Shown: positions 1-6,564 of the stretch, one piece after another | How the letters are laid out: the number at the start of each line of letters is the position of its first letter | Numbering within the stretch: the stretch's first letter is position 1 | Origin: Chloroflexota bacterium | GTDB taxonomy: Bacteria > Chloroflexota > Limnocylindria > P2-11E | DNA length: 9,487 nt | Assembly: GCA_013695575.1 (NCBI GenBank) | Contig: JACDAF010000164.1 | Coordinates: 1-9,487, forward strand | Reading direction: 5' to 3' | Position numbers and translations under genes: made by a program | Notes under the pieces: generated by a model | The model's input: only the letters and a program-made list of their open reading frames with translations | The model's database searches: none | What the model was told of the DNA's origin: nothing

Positions 1-38
1 GGCCCCGGCCGCGCCGTAGCGCACGGCCGCGCCGGGTC

Positions 39-54
39 GGCGACGACCGTCGCC
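39..54. other. GC-rich inverted repeat upstream of the S4-domain gene
   Basis: A 6-bp perfect stem (GGCGAC paired with GTCGCC) with a 4-nt loop lies about 55 nt before the first gene. A TAG at 17-19 could end an upstream plus-strand gene, in which case this could be its terminator. No T-run follows it, only TT, so terminator function is a weak inference. Nothing else could be assigned in the first 107 nt. Confidence 0.25.
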
Positions 55-107
55 TTCGGCCTGGAAACAACGCAACCTGGCAGGATTACCACATCGACAG
101 GACCCGG

Positions 108-452
108 GTGGACGTATGGCTGTGGGCTGTGCGCCTCTACAAGACCCGTTCGGCCGCGACCGCCGCCTGCCGGGGCGGCCACGTCCGCGTGAACCGTGCC
201 GCGGCCAAGGCGTCGACGCCGGTGACGGTCGGCGACCGCGTCGAGGCATTTATCGAGCGCGAGCGGATCCTCGAGGTGCTGACCGTCATCGAGAAGCGGG
301 TCGGGGCAGCGATCGCTTCGACGTGCCTGATCGACCACAGCCCGGCTGTCCCGGTGGTCAGGAGGGAGCCACGGGCGTTCGTCCGCGAGCGCGGCACCGG
401 CCGTCCGACCAAGCGCGAGCGCCGTGAGCTCGACCACCTCAGGCGGCGCTGA
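108..452 (+). CDS. hslR: S4-domain RNA-binding protein, Hsp15/HslR-like
   Basis: This 114-residue basic protein matches the Hsp15 family, whose E. coli member binds free 50S subunits carrying a stalled nascent chain and helps recycle them. The N-terminal S4 RNA-binding domain covers about residues 1-60: DVWLWAVRLYKTRS resembles the Hsp15 segment DKWLWAARFYKTR, followed by an RGGHVRVN turn and a VGDRVE strand. The C-terminus has the typical basic tail GRPTKRERREL, comparable to GRPDKKERRDL in E. coli. The start is GTG at 108, the only start codon in the open frame; AGGA at 99-102 gives a plausible ribosome binding site. The family usually has an Arg before the VD, and here an Arg codon immediately precedes the GTG, so a slightly earlier unconventional start cannot be excluded. 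The ribosome-rescue role is inferred from the family. Confidence 0.85.
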   Translation: MDVWLWAVRLYKTRSAATAACRGGHVRVNRAAAKASTPVTVGDRVEAFIERERILEVLTVIEKRVGAAIASTCLIDHSPAVPVVRREPRAFVRERGTGRPTKRERRELDHLRRR

Positions 453-533
453 GCTCGACTGAAGAGCGGCACGACGATCAGCGTGCTCCCTCGCTGGGAC
501 ACTGCGTCGAGACGTTGACGAACGCGATCCCAG

Positions 534-1910
534 ATGGAGAGTCATGGCACGCGACACATGACCTTTGAGATCCCGGCTGCGCCATCCGTCGTGTACCGCA
601 TCTGTACAGACCCGAAGGATCGCCGCGCGGTACGCTTCGGCGTAATGCCGCGGCCCCGTGACGTCATCCTCGTGGCGTTCGAGGGTCCGGACCGGTATTC
701 GTTCGTCGGCGGCCTCGCGACGCGGATGAACGACCTTGCCCAGGCGCTGGCGGCGCGCGGCCACCGTGCCCGTCACATCTTCGTTGGCGATCCGCACCTC
801 CCGCCGACGGAGGCTCGGCTCGATGGCCGGCTCGTCCTCGAGCGCTGGTGCCAGTGGATCAGCGCGTACCACCCGAAGGATGTCTACGACGGCGAGGAAG
901 GCAAGCGGTCGGACCTCACCCGATCGCTGCCACCGCACCTGGTCGAGGACATCGTTGCGCCCGCAGCGGCGGAGGGACGCCTGGTGACCATCCTCTTCGA
1001 AGACTGGCAGACGGCGGCAGCTGCGGTCGAGACGCATCTGCTTCTCGCGACACGCGGGCTTCGCGGTGCCGCATCGCTACTGTGGAACTCGAATAACACC
1101 TACGGGTACGACGAGATCGACTTCCCGGCCCTGGGACGAGCGGCCGTCGTGACGACGGTATCGCGGTTCATGCGCGCCGAGACGATGCGGCTCGCGGGGG
1201 TCGACCCGCAGATCCTTCCCAACGGCATCGCCGAACGCTACCTGGCTCCGCTCCCGGCGGAGGGGCGCATCCTGCTGCGGGCCGCGTTCGGCCGGCCGAC
1301 GTTCGTGAAGGTGGCGCGCTTCGACCCGGACAAGAGCTGGCTCTGGGCCATCGATGCGATCGCCGCGCTGCGCGATGAAGGCCAGCCGGCCCGGCTTCTG
1401 ATGCGCGGCAGCCGCAGCGACTACGCCGATGCGGTGCTCGGCCGCATCGCGCGCAACGCCCTGAGCATCGACCGGATCAGCCTGCCCGCGGACGCCCCTC
1501 TGCGCGACGTTGCGACCGCGATCCACGGGAGCGAGGCCGACATCACCTTCCTCGACTTCTTCATCGATGAGACGGTGCTTCGCGCGCTCTACGCCGCCGC
1601 CGACGGTGTGCTCGCCAACTCGGAGAGGGAGCCCTTCGGGCTGGTCGGGCTCGAGGTGATGGCGTGCGGCGGTGTCGCGTTCGTCGGCCGGACCGGCGAG
1701 GACTACGCGGTCCCCTACGGCAACAGCGTCGTTGTCCAGACGAACGACCCGCGGGAGCTCGGCGCACACCTCGCGAACCTGCGCGGCGATCGCAGGCTGT
1801 CGGAGCGCATCCGCGCCGAGGGTCGCGAAACGGCCAAGCGGTTCTCCTGGACAAGCGTGCTCGACGGGTACGAGGCGGCGTGGGACGCCGCAGCGCGGAT
1901 GGGTCGCTAG
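534..1910 (+). CDS. GT4-type (GT-B fold) glycosyltransferase
   Basis: A retaining, cytoplasmic GT-B glycosyltransferase of up to 458 residues. The N-terminal Rossmann domain begins near residue 42 with RDVILVAFEGPDRYS and the acceptor-side glycine motif FVGGLATRMNDLAQALAARG (57-76), the layout seen in glycogen-synthase and sucrose-synthase relatives. The C-terminal nucleotide-sugar domain starts near residue 255 (VKVARFDPDKSW) and carries the E-x7-E signature, E366 to E374 in EREPFGLVGLE, that holds the donor sugar nucleotide. Donor and acceptor cannot be read from the sequence. The GH57 enzyme on the other strand makes an alpha-glucan plausible. The start is uncertain: ATG 534 is the longest, ATG 558 and ATG 645 are in frame, and the recognisable domain begins only after 645. 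No strong ribosome binding site decides between them. The gene ends 7 nt before the convergent methyltransferase. Confidence 0.8.
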   Translation: MESHGTRHMTFEIPAAPSVVYRICTDPKDRRAVRFGVMPRPRDVILVAFEGPDRYSFVGGLATRMNDLAQALAARGHRARHIFVGDPHLPPTEARLDGRLVLERWCQWISAYHPKDVYDGEEGKRSDLTRSLPPHLVEDIVAPAAAEGRLVTILFEDWQTAAAAVETHLLLATRGLRGAASLLWNSNNTYGYDEIDFPALGRAAVVTTVSRFMRAETMRLAGVDPQILPNGIAERYLAPLPAEGRILLRAAFGRPTFVKVARFDPDKSWLWAIDAIAALRDEGQPARLLMRGSRSDYADAVLGRIARNALSIDRISLPADAPLRDVATAIHGSEADITFLDFFIDETVLRALYAAADGVLANSEREPFGLVGLEVMACGGVAFVGRTGEDYAVPYGNSVVVQTNDPRELGAHLANLRGDRRLSERIRAEGRETAKRFSWTSVLDGYEAAWDAAARMGR

Positions 1911-1917
1911 CGTCGGA

Positions 1918-2652
1918 TCACGTGCGGCGGTAGTGGGCGAACTCGACCGCGCGCCGCAGGGTCCGCGTTCCCGCAGGGACGGCGTGCGGATCGATGGCCC
2001 AGTCGTCGCGCTGTGCGAGCCAGGCCAGGAGGGCCGCGCGATCGGGGAACGAGTGCCGGAACCAGAAGCGTCCCGCCTGGACCGGGCGCAGCGAACCGGC
2101 GGCAACGGGCCCCCTCACGGCTGCATCGGCGGAGCGATACCGCCCGAGATCCCGCGCGACCACCCGGGCGACCACGCGGCCGTCGCGCTCGAGACGAGGG
2201 ACGTGCCGGCCGCTCGGGCGCACGTCGATCAGGAGACCGCCGGGCCGGAGCGCCTTATGGGCGCGATCGAGGGCATCGACCATGCCCCGTGTCGCCACTC
2301 ATCAGAGGGACCACGCGAGGAGTGCGAGATCGAATCGCTCGCGCCCGACATCGAGCTCCTGGGCCGCGATCGCGGCGAACCGCACGTGGGACCAGCCGAG
2401 CCGCGCGGCGCGGCCTCTCGCACGGCCGATCGCGTCCGCGTCGACGTCGATCGCGAGCACGCTCCGCGCGGTCCCGCCATACCCGAACACCAGACGTCCG
2501 TTCCCCGTACCGATCTCGAGCACGCGCGCGCCGCGCGCCAGGCGGTCCACCCCCGTGATGCGCAGCTCGCGGGCGGCGTCGGGACGCCGCGTCGATCCGC
2601 AGTCGGACCGATCAGGCGAGGGAGGGCCTTGCCCCGGGCCATCAGCTCGCAT
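1918..2652 (-). CDS. Class I SAM-dependent methyltransferase with tandem in-frame TGA (candidate Sec-Sec selenoprotein)
   Basis: A 244-codon gene in one frame, broken only by TGA TGA at codons 117-118 (2304-2299). Upstream is the SAM-binding core: ARELRITGVDRL, then motif I VLEIGTGNGRL (44-54), the acidic motif II AIDVDAD (67-73) and motif IV RFDLALLAWSL (106-116). Downstream the same frame continues as VATRGMVDALDRAHKALRPGG (119-139), the usual helix plus post-motif RPGG turn, and a normal C-terminal domain to the TGA at 1918. No frameshift or other stop is seen. A SECIS-like hairpin follows the TGA pair, so translation as Sec-Sec is proposed; the alternative is a pseudogene or a two-part gene (GTG at 2298). 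Start ATG 2652 overlaps the GH57 stop by 11 nt. The first 25 codons contain a dispersed repeat and look unlike protein, so a later start such as GTG 2550 is possible. The substrate is unknown. Methyltransferase identity is firm; recoding is inference. Confidence 0.75.
2271..2287 (-). promoter_or_regulatory. Candidate bacterial SECIS hairpin
   Basis: Read on the minus strand, GGGCAT (2287-2282) pairs perfectly with ATGCCC (2276-2271) around the 5-nt loop GGTCG (2281-2277); a G-U pair at 2288/2270 can extend the stem. GGCG at 2296-2293 can pair with a downstream CGCC to form a lower stem. The loop starts 17 nt after the second TGA and 20 nt after the first. The E. coli fdhF SECIS has an apical GGUCU loop beginning 18 nt after its UGA, and bacterial SECIS models require a loop G or GG/GU at roughly this distance. 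SelB recognition is inferred from this match; the sequence also codes for protein. Confidence 0.6.
2299..2304 (-). other. Tandem in-frame TGA codons (candidate Sec-Sec recoding site)
   Basis: Two consecutive TGA codons in the methyltransferase frame, at codons 117 and 118, directly after the LLAWSL strand of motif IV. This position lies at the active-site end of the Rossmann sheet in class I methyltransferases. TGA ends seven other reading frames in this window, so a global reassignment to Trp or Gly is excluded. Local recoding to selenocysteine is the specific alternative to termination. Confidence 0.6.
2573..2590 (-). repeat. Perfect 8-bp inverted repeat near the methyltransferase start
   Basis: GCGGCGTC and GACGCCGC are perfectly complementary, separated by 2 nt, and can form a 7-bp hairpin with a 4-nt loop. 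It lies between the GH57 stop and the recognisable methyltransferase domain. If the methyltransferase starts at 2550 rather than 2652, this would be in its leader, next to the dispersed repeat at 2612-2634. It could also be a by-product of GC-rich coding sequence. Confidence 0.3.
2612..2634 (-). repeat. Dispersed short repeat, copy 1
   Basis: A 23-nt sequence that recurs at 5951-5973 with one mismatch (C or T at the 17th base, plus-strand reading). On the minus strand it contains a small GGGC-(3 nt)-GCCC stem followed by TCCCTCGCCTGA. It lies within the first 14 codons of the longest methyltransferase reading, which suggests that the real coding start may be further downstream. Confidence 0.5.
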
Positions 2653-4315
2653 GCTGCTCCGCCGGGAGCATCGCGCCGCCGCGGGCCGGCACCTCGCCGA
2701 GACGCGATGGATCGAGGAGCGGCGCGCGAACTTCGTCCGGCGGCTCGCTCCCCCCATACCACCAGACGACCTCGAGGTTCGCGCGGAAGAGCTGATCGAA
2801 CACGGCATCTTCGGAGCTCGAGTTCCGGCTCGAGTACCACCAGAACCAGTCGCTGCCCTCGGCGACGAGCAACGGGCGGCGGACACTCGGAGGCATCTCG
2901 CGGATCCCGCCCCATTGCGCTCGAGCGAACCGGCGCGTCCGCTCGAGTGCCCTCCAGGCGCGGGCGTGCGCCGGCTCCCCGATCCAGACGCGGTAGTTCG
3001 CGTCGATCCACGATCCCGAGTGGAGGCGCGGGAGCTCGACCTGAGGTGGGTTGCGATCCAGGAACTCACTCACGCGAACGGTCTCGAACCGCTCGTGGGC
3101 CTCGAGGGCACCATAGAAACGTCGCAGGAAATCGTTCCCGTTGTTCGGATATGCCTCCCAGGCGTTCTCGCCGTCGAGGATGATCGTGGCAAGCCACGGC
3201 CCACCATCGTCCGGTAGACGCTCACGTGCGCGCTCGAGCTTCCAGAGGAAATCGCCGACGGCGTCATTCGGGCTCATCTGACCGTAGGCGAACCCGATCC
3301 GGTCGGATAACACATGGTCGCGGAAGATCGCGGCGCCGCCCTGCGGCAGCCGGTACGGCCGGTACAGGTGCCACGGCTCCGCGAGAGCGCCGATCTCGTC
3401 GCGATGGAGCTCGACACCGATGGAGCGCGAGAGCACGCCCTCGTCCGACGCGAACCACTCGAGGCCGGCCGCCGTGATCGCGTCGGCGACCTCAGGCGAG
3501 ACCGACCCTTCCGACGGCCACACGCCACGGGGGCGCCGACCGAGCGCGCGCCGGTGGGAGGCGACGGCTTCGTCGAGCTGGTACGCGGCGTCCTCGCCGT
3601 ACCGGAACGGCGGATCCGGAATGATCGCGTCGGGGTCAGAGCGCGCGGCGGCATCAGAGTCGATGAGCAGCGGCAGGATCGGGTGGTAGTACGGCGTCGT
3701 GAGGAGCTCGACCTGACCTTCGCGCTCGAGCCGCTGATAGAGATGCGGGACGCCCGACGCCATGAAGCGCTGGCGGCCGATCACATAGCGGACGTCCTCC
3801 CGGCTGAAGCGGTACTTGCGCGTGCGGAGCTCCTCGAGCCGGGCGTCGCCGCGGATGTCGTCGGGATCGATCCAGGCGAGGTTGAACCACAGCGCGAGGT
3901 CCACGAAGTACTCGTCCGAGAGAAGCTCCACCCGGCTGCCGACGGACATCGCGAGGTGTAGTAGGCGAAGGTACTCCTCGTGCTGGTGGATCACGTTCCC
4001 GTGGATCGAGAAGAAGCGCCGGAGCATGTGCCACTTCTCCTCCGGCCGCAGCGGCGCCTCGACCGTGCGCATCGTGAGGCGGACGTCCTCGTCCTCGGCG
4101 CCACCCGCGTAGTCCTCGAGCTGATCGCGCAGGCTCGGCACCATCGTGAAGTTCGCCCGGACGCCGGGGAACTCGTGGAGCAGCCGCGCCATGTGGAGGT
4201 AGTCCTTCGAGGCGTGGAGCCGCACCCAGGGCAGCACGAACTCGCCCGTCTGGGGGTGCTTGTAATACGGCTGGTGCATGTGCCAGATGATCGCGACGGG
4301 CAGCTTGCCCTTCAT
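2642..4315 (-). CDS. Glycoside hydrolase family 57 alpha-glucan enzyme (amylopullulanase/alpha-amylase type)
   Basis: A 557-residue GH57 protein acting on alpha-1,4 (or alpha-1,6) glucans by a retaining mechanism; no signal peptide is seen, so it is probably cytoplasmic. GH57 motifs in order: the N-terminal HMHQPYY (12-18) with PWVRLHASKDY (29-39); GQVELLTTPYYHPILPLL (200-217); GVWPSEGSVS, where E269 is the expected nucleophile; and LDGENAWEAY, where D381 is the expected acid/base. The C-terminal SDWFWW (488-493) is typical of the amylopullulanase-like branch. Start ATG 4315 overlaps the lysS stop as ATGA, implying translational coupling. An ATG at 4378 would add 21 low-complexity Arg/Pro/Gly residues lying inside lysS and is rejected. 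Debranching, amylase and glucanotransferase activities cannot be separated by eye. A glycogen-related role together with the nearby GT4 enzyme is inferred. Confidence 0.88.
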   Translation of the reverse strand: MKGKLPVAIIWHMHQPYYKHPQTGEFVLPWVRLHASKDYLHMARLLHEFPGVRANFTMVPSLRDQLEDYAGGAEDEDVRLTMRTVEAPLRPEEKWHMLRRFFSIHGNVIHQHEEYLRLLHLAMSVGSRVELLSDEYFVDLALWFNLAWIDPDDIRGDARLEELRTRKYRFSREDVRYVIGRQRFMASGVPHLYQRLEREGQVELLTTPYYHPILPLLIDSDAAARSDPDAIIPDPPFRYGEDAAYQLDEAVASHRRALGRRPRGVWPSEGSVSPEVADAITAAGLEWFASDEGVLSRSIGVELHRDEIGALAEPWHLYRPYRLPQGGAAIFRDHVLSDRIGFAYGQMSPNDAVGDFLWKLERARERLPDDGGPWLATIILDGENAWEAYPNNGNDFLRRFYGALEAHERFETVRVSEFLDRNPPQVELPRLHSGSWIDANYRVWIGEPAHARAWRALERTRRFARAQWGGIREMPPSVRRPLLVAEGSDWFWWYSSRNSSSEDAVFDQLFRANLEVVWWYGGSEPPDEVRAPLLDPSRLGEVPARGGAMLPAEQHAS

Positions 4316-5904
4316 GCGGCGGCCGCGTCCTCCAGCCGCTTTCGGACGAACGGGGCGTCGAGGGCCGTCAGCAGCCATCCAGCGCGAGGTCCGTTCGGCT
4401 TGCCGATGAGCGCACTGTAGAGGGCGGCGAACGCGTCCTTCGAGACCTTCCCCTCCGGCGTGACGAGGCCGACGCGCTTTGCCGCCTCGTACAGCTCCTC
4501 CTGCATGGCCTCCGGGTCGGCGATCACGCCGACGAGCTTCGCCACCCCGCGCAGGTAGGCGCGCTGCGGATCGGTGAGCGTGAGCGGCGGCAGGTCGGTC
4601 GCGATCCCAAACGTCGCCTCATCCGGAGCCCACCGCTCGAGCCATGAACGAGCCACGTCGAGGCGACGCCTGAGCTCGCGGTCCTCCAGCTCGGAGAGCG
4701 ATGAGCCTTTCCGCGCACGAGCCTCACGATGCGGATCGACGCTCGGTATCTGGAGCCAGTCGGCAAGCAGCGAGAAGCGGAGACGAAAGGCGATGGGCTG
4801 CGCATCGGCCGACAGCTGGGCGAGCCACCATGCCTTCGCGAGGTCCGTCTCGGGATCGCGCAGGTACTCATCGGCGCAGCGGTCGTACTCGTCGTACAGC
4901 TTCGGCAGCGTGTTCCCGGCTGGATCGAACTCGAGCGCGCGCCGCGGCGGCGTGCGCAGCATCAGGAACCTGATGATCTCTCCCGGAAGCAGGGCCACCA
5001 TGTCATGCGCGGACGCGCCGATGCCCTTGGATGTCGACATCTTCCTGCCGCCCAGCAGGAAGAACTCGTGCATGAGGCCCGCGGGTGGCTCGCGCCGCCA
5101 CACCGCGCGATAGATCTCGTTCGACCGCTCGCGTGAGCCGCCCGCCGTCAGGAGATCCTTGCCGCCCTCCTCATACGTCACTCCGAAGTAGTCCCACTGC
5201 GCGCACCACTGCTCGTTCCAGAGCAGCTTCGACGCGCCCTTGAACGGGGAGAGCCGCCCACGGTTCCCGCACCCGTCGGCCCACGTGACGTAGTCCGGCC
5301 TGCACTCATATGCGACGGTCTCCCCGTCGTAGCCGGTCGCGATCGTCGTGCCGATCCTGCCGCAGCGCTCGCAGATCATCGAGATCGGCAGCCAGCCCTC
5401 CTCATGGTGCACGTTCGCCACACGTGCATGGATGCCGCGGATCGTCTCGGCGTGCCGCAGGACCAGGTCGATCGCACGATCCAGCTTTCCGTCCCGGTAG
5501 AGATCGCGCATCCGGAAGAACTCGGGCCGGATACCGAGATCCGCGAATGTGGCGACGAAGCGGCCGGCGTGATAATCCGCCCAGTCGCCGGCGTAAGCCG
5601 GATCCGGGGACGGGATCGTCGCGAACGGCTTCCCCATGTGCTCGCGCGTCGCCTCGTTCTGGCGCATGGTCTGCGAGTCCATCGGGTCGTAGTCGTCGAT
5701 CGTGTACACGAATCGGACCCGGAGGCCGCGCCGCCGGAACGTGCGGTAGAGCGCGTCGGTGATGATCGGCCCACGCAGGCTCGACACCGGCACGGTACCG
5801 GACGGCGTCTTCGAGTCACGTATGACGTGGGCCACGGCGGGATCGAGGAGGCGCGCCTCAGCGTCGGCCCAGAACAGCTCGCGAGCCGCCCTCGCTTCCC
5901 TCAC
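4312..5904 (-). CDS. lysS: Class I lysyl-tRNA synthetase with a divergent HIGH motif
   Basis: Class I LysRS, the archaeal-type enzyme found in a minority of bacteria, attaches lysine to tRNA-Lys. The 530-residue length fits the family. The start region ARELFWADAEARL, the TPSG segment (33-36), IDDYDPMD (69-76), the probable zinc cysteines C178, C181, C201 and C212, the FKGASKLLWNEQWCAQWDYFG core, and KMSTSKG (288-294, the KMSKS loop) are all present. The C-terminal helical anticodon-binding domain follows. The odd point is the HIGH site: residues 39-42 read PVSS where family members I recall have HIGN or HVGS, so the phosphate-contacting His is missing. The start is GTG 5904, with no clear Shine-Dalgarno and no other start codon close upstream. 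It follows greA after 126 nt and overlaps the GH57 gene by 4 nt. A paralogue with altered function is possible. Confidence 0.88.
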   Translation of the reverse strand: MREARAARELFWADAEARLLDPAVAHVIRDSKTPSGTVPVSSLRGPIITDALYRTFRRRGLRVRFVYTIDDYDPMDSQTMRQNEATREHMGKPFATIPSPDPAYAGDWADYHAGRFVATFADLGIRPEFFRMRDLYRDGKLDRAIDLVLRHAETIRGIHARVANVHHEEGWLPISMICERCGRIGTTIATGYDGETVAYECRPDYVTWADGCGNRGRLSPFKGASKLLWNEQWCAQWDYFGVTYEEGGKDLLTAGGSRERSNEIYRAVWRREPPAGLMHEFFLLGGRKMSTSKGIGASAHDMVALLPGEIIRFLMLRTPPRRALEFDPAGNTLPKLYDEYDRCADEYLRDPETDLAKAWWLAQLSADAQPIAFRLRFSLLADWLQIPSVDPHREARARKGSSLSELEDRELRRRLDVARSWLERWAPDEATFGIATDLPPLTLTDPQRAYLRGVAKLVGVIADPEAMQEELYEAAKRVGLVTPEGKVSKDAFAALYSALIGKPNGPRAGWLLTALDAPFVRKRLEDAAAA

Positions 5905-5950
5905 GATCGGCCCAACGTAGCGAACCTCGCCGAAAGGCTTCAGGGGCTGT

Positions 5951-5973
5951 TCAGGCGAGGGAGGGCTTTGCCC
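5951..5973 (-). repeat. Dispersed short repeat, copy 2
   Basis: This copy lies in the 126-nt gap between greA and lysS and differs from the copy at 2612-2634 at a single base. On the minus strand it reads as a GGGC-AAA-GCCC mini-hairpin followed by TCCCTCGCCTGA. There is no T-run, so it is not a classical terminator. The rest of the gap (5905-6030) shows only a 7-nt tandem duplication (CCAGGGA twice, 6017-6030) and no clear promoter. Confidence 0.5.
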
Positions 5974-6030
5974 GACCGAGCCGCGGACCCCTGCGAGCCT
6001 GCGCAGACGAAGTCGGCCAGGGACCAGGGA

Positions 6031-6498
6031 TCAACTGACCGCCAGTACCTTCATCTGCACGGCGCCTTTGGGCACCAAGACGCTGACCGTGTCGCCCGTG
6101 TGGTGACCGAGCAGTGCCTTCCCGACCGGTGACTCGTTGCTGATACGCCCCTTCGCCGGAGCGGCCTCGGCCGAGCCGACGATCACGTATTCGACGGTCT
6201 CGCCGTCGAGGTCGAGCCTCACGTGGCTCCCGATCTCCACCTTGTCATGGTGACCGTTCTCGTCGATCACGACGGCGTTCTTCACCATCTGCTCGAGCGT
6301 CATGATGCGGCCCTCGAGGAACGCCTGGTCGTTCTTCGCCTGTTCAAGCTCGGAGTTCTCGGAGTAGTCGCCGAACTGCATCGCCGCGTGGATCTGGTCG
6401 GCGACCTCCTGCCGCTTGACCGTTCGGAGCTCGTTGAGCTCCGCCTCCAGCTTCTTCAGGCCATCGGCCGAGATCGGAACGGGCTTATCTTGGTTCAT
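6031..6498 (-). CDS. greA: Transcription elongation factor GreA
   Basis: GreA enters the secondary channel of backtracked RNA polymerase and stimulates cleavage of the transcript's 3' end. The 155-residue length is typical. The N-terminal coiled coil (about 10-75) carries the tip motif GDYSENSE (43-50), in which D44 and E47 are the expected acidic residues that act on the polymerase magnesium. The C-terminal FKBP-like globular domain (about 85-155) contains VEIGSHVRLDLDGE, a conserved ISNESPVGKALLG segment (119-131) and GDTVSVLVPKG (135-145). Start ATG 6498 has a strong GGAGG Shine-Dalgarno 6 nt upstream. A longer reading of this frame running to 7326 is antisense to mutY and is rejected. It is the first gene of the minus-strand cluster with lysS downstream; the two leader hairpins suggest control at the RNA level. 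Confidence 0.95.
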   Translation of the reverse strand: MNQDKPVPISADGLKKLEAELNELRTVKRQEVADQIHAAMQFGDYSENSELEQAKNDQAFLEGRIMTLEQMVKNAVVIDENGHHDKVEIGSHVRLDLDGETVEYVIVGSAEAAPAKGRISNESPVGKALLGHHTGDTVSVLVPKGAVQMKVLAVS

Positions 6499-6500
6499 GT

Positions 6501-6524
6501 GGTGCCTCCGAAACAAAAGGCACC
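6501..6524 (-). promoter_or_regulatory. Shine-Dalgarno-overlapping hairpin in the greA leader
   Basis: On the minus strand GGTGCCT (6524-6518) pairs perfectly with AGGCACC (6507-6501) around a 10-nt loop, and G-U pairs can extend the stem. The GGAGG Shine-Dalgarno (6509-6505) has its last three bases in the 3' arm, so folding would partly mask ribosome binding. The stem is clear in the sequence; regulation is inference. Confidence 0.55.
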
Positions 6525-6540
6525 GAGGGGCGGGCCCCTC
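6525..6540 (-). promoter_or_regulatory. Second GC-rich hairpin directly upstream in the greA leader
   Basis: GAGGGG and CCCCTC pair around a 4-nt loop, and the hairpin abuts the Shine-Dalgarno hairpin with no spacer. In the greA transcript it is followed after 6 nt by TTTTGTTT, so it could act as an attenuator or pause hairpin. The E. coli greA leader is also known for premature termination (GraL). This is an analogy, not homology. Confidence 0.45.
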
Positions 6541-6564
6541 AGCACCTGTGCGCCGTAGTGTTGC

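Noticed and set aside
1911..1917. Terminator between the convergent GT and methyltransferase genes
   Set aside because: Only 7 nt separate them, and no hairpin with a T-run was seen there or in the equally short mutY/C39 gap (7420-7425).
1077..2105. Minus-strand open frame opposite the glycosyltransferase
   Set aside because: It is low-complexity and motif-free, and the plus strand has a clear GT-B enzyme with E-x7-E.
1918..2298. The downstream half of the methyltransferase as an independent gene starting at GTG 2298
   Set aside because: It begins in the middle of a methyltransferase fold, lacks a SAM-binding motif and has no Shine-Dalgarno before the GTG. It continues the upstream frame exactly. 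Kept only as an alternative to recoding.
2299..2304. Reading the tandem TGA as Trp under a changed genetic code
   Set aside because: TGA closes seven genes in this window at sensible positions (108-452, GH57, lysS, greA, mutY, the methyltransferase itself and the DUF2255-like gene), so TGA works as a stop in this genome.
1672..3217. Long plus-strand open frames opposite the methyltransferase and GH57 genes
   Set aside because: They are Arg/Pro/Ser/Ala-rich translations with no domain-like sequence, opposite well-supported minus-strand genes. They are typical of antisense frames in high-GC DNA.
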